A stretch of DNA of 45,314 nucleotides from an uncultured Methylococcaceae bacterium (GTDB taxonomy: Bacteria; Pseudomonadota; Gammaproteobacteria; Methylococcales; Methylococcaceae): assembly GCA_903859815.1 (NCBI GenBank), contig CAIOOA010000103.1, positions 1 to 45,314 of the forward strand. Reading direction: 5' to 3'. Made by a program: the position numbers and the translations under genes. Every line of letters starts with the position of its first letter. The first letter of the stretch is position 1. Positions 18,792 through 26,691 of this stretch are shown piece by piece. The notes beneath the pieces are model-generated. The model did not search any database, had not been told where the DNA came from, and saw nothing but the letters and a program-made list of their open reading frames with translations.

Positions 18792-19829
18792 ATGTCAGAA
18801 TCAATATACAGTGTAATCGAAGAATTCAACGAAAATCCAATAGGCTCGATGCGAAAAGCCGCTGCCTACTTTGAGGAAAACCCAATCATATGGGTCGATC
18901 CATGGGATAGAAAGCCTGAAATTATTGCCCGTATTGGGCTTCGATCTGTATTTTTTCTTCCTGCCCGAGACAGGGAAATCCGCTTGCGATTGCTACAAGC
19001 TATTGAATCCGTCCGTGAAGCATTTGGCGATAAGTTGCACTGGATCGTCTTGGAAGGAGGAAAAGTAAAGGAATATCGAACTGACTCATTGGCTTATGAT
19101 TCTTTGCTTGACCGGTATAAAGGCGATTTCGGTGTTTACATTGGTAGTTCGACCCCAGAGGATGCTCATGGGTTACAGGATTTCCAAGCATTTTTCTTTT
19201 GTGAGCGATACTTTGGACCTGACTCCCCAGTGATGGACGGTTTTGAGTTCCATGTACCACTTTCATGGTCGATAGATCATGCTGCACAGGGTGGTTTTTC
19301 AGGTCTCGCCTCAAAAGTAGCCAGCATAATAAAGCCCGATTGGGGAACGGCTGGTTTTGCATTGACGGTTAAGTGCGGTCACATGAATCCTGAACCGCGA
19401 GCTTCACTTAACCCTTTGCTACAAAAATATCCCGGTTTGGATTGTGGGCGAAGCATTGGCGATGCCAATGAATACCCCGACGGCATGGGTTCAGTGAACT
19501 GGCTGACTTGGGTATCTGACACATTATTACAGCATATTGGTGGACGTGAGGCGGCGAGGAAAAATCTTCGCGAACAGCCCGGAAGTGATCAAGTCAAAGT
19601 CGCAGAACTGGATTGGGGCATGGTGTTTCAAGCCGGGGCACTGCCGGGTTTGGGTGACAACGGCGACCCGGGAACACTACCCACCTATCAAGCCGTGGCC
19701 CGAACCTTGAAACCGCTTCGTTCACCCAACGCCAGAGGCTTCACCGCTTCACCCGCTGCGTTAGACTCTGATGATGAGGACGAAATTTGGGATCGGGAAA
19801 CCCGCGCTTGGGTGGCAAGGTTTGATTGA
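18792..19829 (+). CDS. Type VI immunity protein, DUF3396 family
   Basis: 345 residues, close to the usual size. It starts 22 bp after the effector frame ends, with AGGAAAA before ATG 18792. Recognisable parts are SVREAFGDKLHW in the N-terminal half, the middle GFEFHVPLSWSIDH, the segment AGFALTVKCGHMNPEPRASL, then GSVNWLTWVSDTLLQHIGG and the C-terminal QAGALPGLGDNGD, as in DUF3396 proteins encoded next to T6SS effectors. Known members bind and block VRR-NUC effectors. It is intact although the effector frame is broken, as expected if immunity to sister cells is still selected. Family call is good; the pairing is inferred from adjacency. Confidence 0.85.
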   Translation: MSESIYSVIEEFNENPIGSMRKAAAYFEENPIIWVDPWDRKPEIIARIGLRSVFFLPARDREIRLRLLQAIESVREAFGDKLHWIVLEGGKVKEYRTDSLAYDSLLDRYKGDFGVYIGSSTPEDAHGLQDFQAFFFCERYFGPDSPVMDGFEFHVPLSWSIDHAAQGGFSGLASKVASIIKPDWGTAGFALTVKCGHMNPEPRASLNPLLQKYPGLDCGRSIGDANEYPDGMGSVNWLTWVSDTLLQHIGGREAARKNLREQPGSDQVKVAELDWGMVFQAGALPGLGDNGDPGTLPTYQAVARTLKPLRSPNARGFTASPAALDSDDEDEIWDRETRAWVARFD

Positions 19830-19937
19830 TTTGAGTATTCTCAAAGCAACGGACTTCGGCAAAATAATGTTAAGATTGATCATTCCCACGCTTCCACGTC
19901 AATGCCGTTAAGTCATGGATTTTGCACATGCCAAAAT

Positions 19938-20004
19938 CGTTTGTAGTCCCGGCTTTAGCCGGTGATTACTATCAGTTTGCCGCCTGAAGGCGGGACTACG
20001 AACG
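19938..20004. repeat. Palindromic repeat (CGT-N-TGTAGTCCCG type)
   Basis: TTGTAGTCCCGGCTTTAGCC, then GG, an 18-base centre and CCGCCTGAAGGCGGGACTAC, a long imperfect inverted repeat between the convergent immunity gene and the minus-strand TIR operon. A half copy is at 45204-45230. It may serve as a bidirectional end-of-transcript hairpin, but no T-tract is seen. Confidence 0.65.
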
Positions 20005-20049
20005 CTAACTTAATAATATTGACAGAAACCGTGGGAACAATCATCAATT

Positions 20050-21171
20050 TCAGAAGCTACCTATTTCAGCAGAAATACTCATATGCAAAGCGGAAGGTGT
20101 CCGGTAATAGGCTTCTGGACTATTCAATGCAACAGTGATAGCTTGACTAAGCTGCGGATATGCTCGACGAGATGATTTGATCTTCTCTAATAATTCTTCA
20201 AGAGCAGTCTTAGCGTTTTCTAGTTTCAATGCAAATGTTGAAACATAGCCACTTAAAAGTACGGAAGGGTCGTTACCAATCTCAGAACAACGCAATTTTT
20301 CTAGGACTTCCAACAACGGTCTGCCCGGGGATGTTAGCCTGTCTATATCAAAAAATGCTGGGAAATATCCATCTTCATACGTGCCTTCTATAAGAATGTT
20401 ACGTACCGTAGGGTCAGTTATATAAGCACCATTTAGAATACGCCACATCTGCAAATAACCGCTCACTGCAATAATTTTCAACAAACGAATTCTTTCCTGA
20501 TATTCGTCGACACTAAAAATACCCAGATCAAATCGAGAAGAAAAATCCTCCAGCTTTTCGGAAAGAGACAAGCCAGGAATAAGCCCTTGCGTTTCCAACC
20601 AAACTTTATGCTGGTATCCTTTACTAGAAGCATCAACCAAAAATAAATTTCCTGTATGAGGATACATGCCGTAATTCTGAAGTGTATGGGCAGCGACTGT
20701 TATGTATTTCGCTGTTGACTCAATCATGGGTTCATATTGTAATTGCTGATCATCAGTCAAGGTAGCAAAATCGCGCCATACTTTAATCAGGAACGGTCTC
20801 ATCAAGCCTTGCTTGGCCACTCCAATCTCTTCTTTCTGAAGTATTATCCGTTCCTTGAATTTTTCAATTACCTTGGGAATTGAAATATTTTCAAGACGAA
20901 GTGGAATAATGTCAAGATCATCCAATCGTGGAAATGTTTGTCCTACTTTCGCATATACACGAACTAAGTATACACGCTTGTTTTTACCGGCATCATTGAA
21001 TACCTGAACATGAATATAATCTACCGCTTCGTAAGATACTGCCTTACCTAAATAGATTAGTTCCATGTGTTTCATGAAATGATCATTATCAAGCAAAGCA
21101 CTTAAGATCAATGCCTTATCGCGTTCACTAATCGGGGCGTATCCTGTGCGATCTTCAAAAGTTATAGTCAT
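20050..21171 (-). CDS. Unknown protein with faint protein-kinase-like motifs, last gene of TIR operon
   Basis: 373 residues, no signal peptide or membrane segment. I do not recognise a named family. The second half has spaced residues like a kinase fold: a hinge-like stretch VWLETQGLIPGLSLSEKL (about 190-207), a helix, then ITDPTVRNILIEG (Asp253, Asn258) resembling a catalytic loop, and FPAFFDIDRL (Asp275) resembling the DFG-type metal site. These recall aminoglycoside-phosphotransferase or ABC1-like kinases, but the ATP-binding Lys and Gly-loop are not obvious. It follows the first receiver-TIR gene after 23 bp, so it is probably co-transcribed. ATG 21171 has a weak ribosome site. Kinase activity is only a hypothesis. 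Confidence 0.7.
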   Translation of the reverse strand: MTITFEDRTGYAPISERDKALILSALLDNDHFMKHMELIYLGKAVSYEAVDYIHVQVFNDAGKNKRVYLVRVYAKVGQTFPRLDDLDIIPLRLENISIPKVIEKFKERIILQKEEIGVAKQGLMRPFLIKVWRDFATLTDDQQLQYEPMIESTAKYITVAAHTLQNYGMYPHTGNLFLVDASSKGYQHKVWLETQGLIPGLSLSEKLEDFSSRFDLGIFSVDEYQERIRLLKIIAVSGYLQMWRILNGAYITDPTVRNILIEGTYEDGYFPAFFDIDRLTSPGRPLLEVLEKLRCSEIGNDPSVLLSGYVSTFALKLENAKTALEELLEKIKSSRRAYPQLSQAITVALNSPEAYYRTPSALHMSISAEIGSF

Positions 21172-21194
21172 CGGAGAATAAGTTTTTTACTAGA

Positions 21195-22277
21195 CTAATC
21201 CAAGCATTTCTCAATCCTTGCGCGTAGAATGGCGAAGTTATTTTTTTTAAGTTGCTTAAGGGTAAGGTGTTGCATATCAGCAAGAAATGCAAGGAGCTTT
21301 GCGGCATTTTGGGAGATGTCTAGGTATTTATGGAATTCCTCGAGTGTTTCTGTCGCCAGATTTCCAAGATTGATTTTGCGGATAAGTTCATCCATTTGCT
21401 GCTCCAGACAAGACCAGTAGTCGATGTAAATGAACTGCTCAGGTAAACTGCCCACTCGCGCATCAGTGAGAAAAACCGGGCAAACTCGCCTATGAAACCC
21501 TTTGTTGCGGAAGACTTCTAGCAACTCGTACATGCAGTACGGTGAACGGAGATACTTGTCACTGACGACGACGATGACACAGCGTCCACGTCCGATCTCC
21601 TTCATGAAAGAGCCAATCAACGCTGTGTAGGGAATACCTGTCGTGTCTCGCTTAACATCGTAACCATGCGACTTAAGGGATTCCTCAATGCGATTTACGA
21701 TATCCTCAGAACTGCCTCTAGCATAAGAGATGTAAACTGCTCGTGAAGGCGATTGGTTTAGATGCTGCTTAAAAGCTGGCTGTTCCCTCGAAAAGTGGCG
21801 CAAATTCATCGCGGTGACATTATGGCGTACTGCATGAGTGAATCCTTCCTTAAGAACCTCTCCATAATCTGGTTGATTGCGATCAACCCGGAAGCGAAAT
21901 ATTTCGATGTTGTCTAGCAACTTTGAATCAGCATCAAAATAACTAGATACTAGGATGATACAACATTCTGTGCAGGACTTCTTGATTCTGAGTGCGAGGT
22001 CAGCACCAGTGTAGTCCTCTTCCGAATCACCTTCTAGCTTCAAATCAATGATTGCCACACCAGGATTTAAACGTAGAATCTTTTCTAGCGTCTCATCGAG
22101 ATTGACCTTGCTTGAATTTTCACGATTGGATAAGGGCTTAAACGCGTGAAGCTCGCACTGAATCGACTCATCACCGCAGGCAACCTCGGTCATGGGAGCA
22201 ATATAATCTTTCAAATGACGCAAATTGTCTGGATTATCGTCAATAAGAACAACATTGATTTGTCGTAAAGGAGTCAT
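21195..22277 (-). CDS. Receiver-TIR fusion protein, copy 1
   Basis: 360 residues, soluble. Residues 6-150 form a response-regulator receiver: acidic pair Asp13-Asp14 (VVLIDDN) and phospho-acceptor Asp78 (VAIIDLKL). Residues 180-275 form a TIR domain: AVYISYARG, GYDVKRDT, FMKEIGRGRCVIVVVSDKYL and RSPYCMYELLEV. Glu251 in YELL sits where the catalytic Glu of TIR NADases lies. A helical tail of about 80 residues follows, like that seen after this TIR subgroup. In bacteria many TIR domains cleave NAD+ or make cyclic ADP-ribose-type signals. Fusion to a receiver suggests control by phosphorylation. It starts 5 bp after the kinase gene, and copy 2 is at 25580-26683. Confidence 0.88.
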   Translation of the reverse strand: MTPLRQINVVLIDDNPDNLRHLKDYIAPMTEVACGDESIQCELHAFKPLSNRENSSKVNLDETLEKILRLNPGVAIIDLKLEGDSEEDYTGADLALRIKKSCTECCIILVSSYFDADSKLLDNIEIFRFRVDRNQPDYGEVLKEGFTHAVRHNVTAMNLRHFSREQPAFKQHLNQSPSRAVYISYARGSSEDIVNRIEESLKSHGYDVKRDTTGIPYTALIGSFMKEIGRGRCVIVVVSDKYLRSPYCMYELLEVFRNKGFHRRVCPVFLTDARVGSLPEQFIYIDYWSCLEQQMDELIRKINLGNLATETLEEFHKYLDISQNAAKLLAFLADMQHLTLKQLKKNNFAILRARIEKCLD

Positions 22278-22282
22278 TTCGA

Positions 22283-25200
22283 TTATCCGTTTATGGTCTT
22301 TTTCAGCGTCGGGATCAATTCCTCATAGAATGTATCACTGTTGCGATCAAGAATTAAGACAATGTTTAGGTCTTCCTGCATCTTCTTGAACTTTTGGCTG
22401 TCCTTAACCGGAAGGTAATACCAAGGATCGTGGGAAATCAGGATAATCGGAATTTTCCTACCTTCGAGTTTTTCGGCTAGGCGAATGCCACCGTCACGGC
22501 TACCCCCGGCCTCGCTAAGATTGATGTCAGAGACGATAGTTCGCAGTGTGCTCGACAGATTTTCCATGGCCTCGTTCTCGTTTCGTACTAACTCACAGAT
22601 GAAACCGCTATTCGTCAATACCTTGAAAAGATGTTTGCGAAGGATTGGACTATCTTCCACGATGAGTATGTTGGGGGCTGGCTTGATTTCCATGGCAGAT
22701 TGCGGTGAGCGCTGTGAAAGCGATAGTGGGATAGTGATCTTGAAACATGCACCGTTGAGCCCTGAATGCTTATTGGTGGAGAGCAGTTCAATCTTCGCAT
22801 GGTTCTGATCTAGGATTTGCTTAACGATATAGAGTCCGAGACCCGTACCGCCCCTCCTCCCGCTTTTCGGTTTTTTGAAAATATCTTTGATTATTGCTTC
22901 TGGTATCCCGGAACCATTATCAGTGACGATACAAACGGCTGAATCTTGCTGACGGCTAAGTTCGACCCGCACTTGCATCTCTGATCTAACCGCGCTGGTT
23001 TCCGACTCGTCATCGTTATCGGATGGAACCTGTTTCCAGGCGTTGATCAGGAGTTCCTCGAAGACATAGATAATCCCACCCCGAGCAGCACAGACCCACA
23101 GCGGCTGTTCACGGTAAAGCGACAACACTTTGATCCCTTTCAGGTCGTTTGTAGTGTTGCGGATCGTCTGTTCGACCAGATCGCAAAGATCAAACTCGGC
23201 TGGTTCCTCGACATCGAACGATAGACGTTGATAATCCCTCACCGAGAGGCGAAGCCGTTTCACGGCCTGCTGGATGACCTCGAGTGAATTTGCGATGACC
23301 TCACCCCGAACTGCAATTCGCCCATCGGCGTTCCGCATATCCTGCTCTAGTTCCGGCTTGATGTACATTAGCACCTCACTGGAGATGATGGTGGCCTCGG
23401 TACCCAATCGATGCGCGGCGGGTCGTGAGAAGGTTCTCCATGCTTTGTCGCGCTCGGCCTTTAACTTGCCGGGGACACTGGATGCCTGAATCACGGCACC
23501 CGCCATCCCTGCAAATACATCCAGTATGGCACACTCGAATCGGTTCACGCGGTTTCCAGTGAAGCGATTGTCGGCATAAACGATCCCCTTCAACTCTTTT
23601 TCGACAGTTATCGGAATCAGCACAAAGTCACCTTGCGCAAACTGGGAAAACATTTCAATGTCCTGTAGGTCGTGACTCAATACTAGCTCCTCTGGTCGGG
23701 CTGTGTGAGGTGCAGCCGTGTGTAGTGCAATGGCTTGGTCTGGATCGGCAATTTCAATCTGGTGATCCTTCCATCGGCTCATCATGGGGTTATCCAAAAT
23801 TTTCGCCTGATTGTTGCGGAAATCCTTCACCTGACTGTCCAGATCGAGGGGAGGCTCGTCCCCTCTGCGGAGGATATCCTCTTCCCAATCCGGTTTCTCG
23901 ATCTCGCCAATCGCGAATTGACAGATAAGTCGAGTGGGTTTCTTTTCTTCGACGGTTTTATCTTCGACTAGGTAGATCATGGCGCGATCATACTGGAGCC
24001 CATCCCGGTGGGTCAGCCCGGTCAAGATGAAGAATAAGGCTTCGTCGAGATTGTCGAGAACTCTAACGTCGCCCACCAGCCCTCCCAAGCGGCGCAACCT
24101 CTCAATGCGTTCAGAGGAGATCAATGATAAGTTGATCGAATTGCCTAGGATGGTAAGAAGCTGCTCGTCTTCTTTAGTAAAGAAACTTTCTAACTGAAAG
24201 AGTGTAGGCTGCTTATTTTCGATTTTAAATATGCCCTTGAGATCCTTGGTTTCATCGTCAATCAGGGGTATCTCTATCAGTGAATAGCAGGGTTTATCCT
24301 GGGCCTTATTCGCCCACATAAATTTAGCTTGTTTCCCCCACCCTTCGGGGTGATTATAAATTTCATCGGCAGACTGTAAATTTAGGGTTTTACCTGACTG
24401 GGCAACATACACCGTCAGGCCAAGCTTCTCGGTAAAACCCTTAGCGACCGATACCGTGATACCGTCGGCCTTGGAGGGAAGTTGGTAAGGGGGTACTTTG
24501 ATACTGTTATAGTAGCTGTATCCATAAGCCGCCTGGAGGCGCAACTCAAGCCCGGATCGAATCCATAAAGAACAAGCCTCGGCTGACATAATATTAGCGG
24601 TAAGCTGAACGATCTGTTCAAGTGTTGGTTTTTCTCCATATTCAGCCAGCAAAATTCGTGACACCTCCAATAGTCCGGCTTCGATCCTGTTCGACTTAGC
24701 GCACATCCGCGCCTTCACCAAGGCCACCGTCACCACCGCAGCGTATGCCTCAACGATGCTCACATCCTGTGGCGTGAAGTACGCCTCGGGATGTTCAGCA
24801 GACACCTCAATGTTTTCGAGCTTCAGGACACCGATTACCCGCTCAGGATGTGTATCTGATGAGTTTATTTGTGCGGTCGATTTTAACTTCAGCGGGACAC
24901 CTAAGACACATCTACATCCTTTTTCGGCATCAAAGGATCCATACATCACGCTGTCATACTTCTTAGCATGAGGATATTTCTTGAAGTCTTCGTAACAGGT
25001 AATGTTAATAGTTTTTGCTTGCTGGGCAATTTCGCCGGTAAGCCCTTCGCCGAAATCGTATACGGCTGGACACGCATTTTCCGCAGCAAGCAGTTTCTTG
25101 GCGACACCGCCAGCGGCGGCCGCAAGGCGGAGCTGTTTTTCGCTGGGTGACCCCTTTTGTTCCGTAAGCCACAGGGTGGACCACTGGACTGGAAAGGTCA

Positions 25201-25306
25201 TCTGCACATGGTCGATGATCTTTTCCGGCAGGGCTTCAGGATTCTGCTCCAAAAGGACATCCTCGCACAATTGCTGGATAATTTGCTCGAATGATTTTTT
25301 TAACAT
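22283..25306 (-). CDS. Soluble GAF-histidine kinase-receiver hybrid, copy 1
   Basis: 1007 residues from ATG 25306; a GTG at 25318 is in frame but lacks a ribosome site. Three GAF-like domains (about 10-200, 210-395, 410-608) are followed by a dimerisation helix with the likely phospho-His632 (SRPAAHRLGT), an ATPase domain with N-box FEELLINAW (about 749-757), DNGSGIP (796-802) and GGTGLGLYIV (819-828), then a C-terminal receiver (NILIVEDS, phospho-acceptor Asp927 in IVSDINLSE). There are no membrane segments, so it should sense a cytosolic ligand through its GAF domains. It ends 5 bp before the receiver-TIR gene, which makes that protein its probable phosphorelay target. It is clearly paralogous over its whole length to 26692-29706. 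Confidence 0.9.
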   Translation of the reverse strand: MLKKSFEQIIQQLCEDVLLEQNPEALPEKIIDHVQMTFPVQWSTLWLTEQKGSPSEKQLRLAAAAGGVAKKLLAAENACPAVYDFGEGLTGEIAQQAKTINITCYEDFKKYPHAKKYDSVMYGSFDAEKGCRCVLGVPLKLKSTAQINSSDTHPERVIGVLKLENIEVSAEHPEAYFTPQDVSIVEAYAAVVTVALVKARMCAKSNRIEAGLLEVSRILLAEYGEKPTLEQIVQLTANIMSAEACSLWIRSGLELRLQAAYGYSYYNSIKVPPYQLPSKADGITVSVAKGFTEKLGLTVYVAQSGKTLNLQSADEIYNHPEGWGKQAKFMWANKAQDKPCYSLIEIPLIDDETKDLKGIFKIENKQPTLFQLESFFTKEDEQLLTILGNSINLSLISSERIERLRRLGGLVGDVRVLDNLDEALFFILTGLTHRDGLQYDRAMIYLVEDKTVEEKKPTRLICQFAIGEIEKPDWEEDILRRGDEPPLDLDSQVKDFRNNQAKILDNPMMSRWKDHQIEIADPDQAIALHTAAPHTARPEELVLSHDLQDIEMFSQFAQGDFVLIPITVEKELKGIVYADNRFTGNRVNRFECAILDVFAGMAGAVIQASSVPGKLKAERDKAWRTFSRPAAHRLGTEATIISSEVLMYIKPELEQDMRNADGRIAVRGEVIANSLEVIQQAVKRLRLSVRDYQRLSFDVEEPAEFDLCDLVEQTIRNTTNDLKGIKVLSLYREQPLWVCAARGGIIYVFEELLINAWKQVPSDNDDESETSAVRSEMQVRVELSRQQDSAVCIVTDNGSGIPEAIIKDIFKKPKSGRRGGTGLGLYIVKQILDQNHAKIELLSTNKHSGLNGACFKITIPLSLSQRSPQSAMEIKPAPNILIVEDSPILRKHLFKVLTNSGFICELVRNENEAMENLSSTLRTIVSDINLSEAGGSRDGGIRLAEKLEGRKIPIILISHDPWYYLPVKDSQKFKKMQEDLNIVLILDRNSDTFYEELIPTLKKTING

Positions 25307-25579
25307 TTCGTATCTCACTTTGGCAATATAGCCACAGTTTCAGGGTATTCTGTCAAAAATAACTCGGACAGCGAGCAGCCAGAGATGTAAATTCGTGACA
25401 GGGTAATCCTGTCTGCAATCGTCGCACGTTGGCGTAAGAATTTACAACTAATAACAGCTTTTCACCTATCCGCAGTTTGGTAAATGCCTTACCGAATTTG
25501 TTCAACATGACGTGCGGCCCTTGATCGTTTGAAAGCTGTATTCGTCTTTCTTTTCGTCAGTCTGGGTCTTGAACCTAGA
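25307..25579 (-). other. Intergenic leader of kinase copy 1
   Basis: 273 bp between the two kinase/TIR modules. The part nearest the kinase start (about 25307-25405) matches the leader of copy 2 (29707-29793): both carry TATCTCACTTTGGCAA, CTCGGACAGC and AGCAGCC before GATGTAAA. The duplication therefore included upstream DNA, and the second module may have its own promoter there. The remaining bases up to 25579 are not conserved and show no gene. Confidence 0.6.
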
Positions 25580-26683
25580 CTAATTCAATATTTGGTCAAT
25601 CTGTTCGCGTAGAATGGCGAAATCGTTTTTTATGAGTTCCTCAAAGGTTGGGTGTCTCATATCAGCAATGAACGAAAGTAGCGTGTCGGCATTTTGGGAG
25701 ATGTCCCGGTATTTATGGAACTCGTCGAGTGTATGTAAAGCCAGATTTAAAGGATTGATTTTGTGAATGAGTTCTGCCAATTGCTCCAACTGACTTGACC
25801 AATGTTCGATGTAAGTGTGCCGCTCAGCAAAACTGCTCACTCGCGCATCAGCGAGAACTATTGGGAAAACTCGCTCATGAAACCCATCGTTGCGGTAGAC
25901 TTCGAGCAACTCGTACATGCAGTACGGTGAACGGAGATACTTGTCACTGACGACAACGATGACACAGCGCCCACGTCCGATCTCCTCCATGAAAGTGCTA
26001 ATCAGGGCTGTGTAAGGGATAATAGTCGTGTCTCGCCTAACATCGTAACCATTCGTCCTAAGGAACCCTTCAATAATATTTACGATCTCCTCGGAACCGA
26101 GATTACTATCGCCTGTATTGCCTCGGGCGTAAGAGATATAAACTGCCTGTGAAGGCGATTGGTTTAAATGCCGCTCAGAAGTTAGCTGTACCTCCAAAAA
26201 GCGGCGCAAATTAATCGCGCCGACATTATGTTGTACAGCATCAATGAATTGTGCCTGAAGATTTTTCCCATAGTCTGCTTGATTGCGATCAACCCGGAAG
26301 CGAAAAATTTCGATATTGTCCAGAAAACCTGGATCAGCATCAAAATAATTCGATACCAGGATGATGCAACATTCGTTGCAGGACTGCTTGATTCTGAGCG
26401 CGAGGTCAGCTCCGCTGTAGTCATCTGCCGCATTACCTGCTAGCTTCAGATCGATAATCGCCACACCGGGATTAAATCGCAAAACCTTTTTTAGCGTCTC
26501 ATCGATATCGACCTTAGTTCGATTTTCGTGGAAGGGTATGGGCTTAAACGCATAAAGTTCGCACTGTATAGACTCATCACCGCAGGCAACCTCGGTCACC
26601 AGAGCAATATAATCTTTCAAATGACGCAGAGTGACGTGATTATCGTCAATCAGAACAACATTGATATTTCGTAAAGGAGTCAT
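25580..26683 (-). CDS. Receiver-TIR fusion protein, copy 2
   Basis: 367 residues with the same layout as copy 1. Receiver: Asp13-Asp14 and Asp78 (VAIIDLKLAG). TIR: AVYISYARG, GYDVRRDT, FMEEIGRGRCVIVVVSDKYL and RSPYCMYELLEV, putative catalytic Glu258. A 7-residue insertion (around 190-197, GDSNLG) after the first TIR strand accounts for the length difference. The C-terminal helical tail is kept. The receivers differ mostly at surface-type positions between copies, so specificity for the neighbouring kinase may have diverged. It begins 8 bp after the kinase of its module. The same function as copy 1 is inferred: phosphorylation-controlled TIR enzyme or scaffold. Confidence 0.88.
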   Translation of the reverse strand: MTPLRNINVVLIDDNHVTLRHLKDYIALVTEVACGDESIQCELYAFKPIPFHENRTKVDIDETLKKVLRFNPGVAIIDLKLAGNAADDYSGADLALRIKQSCNECCIILVSNYFDADPGFLDNIEIFRFRVDRNQADYGKNLQAQFIDAVQHNVGAINLRRFLEVQLTSERHLNQSPSQAVYISYARGNTGDSNLGSEEIVNIIEGFLRTNGYDVRRDTTIIPYTALISTFMEEIGRGRCVIVVVSDKYLRSPYCMYELLEVYRNDGFHERVFPIVLADARVSSFAERHTYIEHWSSQLEQLAELIHKINPLNLALHTLDEFHKYRDISQNADTLLSFIADMRHPTFEELIKNDFAILREQIDQILN

Positions 26684-26691
26684 TTTGGTTA

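Noticed and set aside
21195-26683. Thoeris defence system
   Set aside because: TIR proteins are present, but there is no ThsA-like SIR2/SLOG effector, and the TIR domains are fused to receivers beside histidine kinases.
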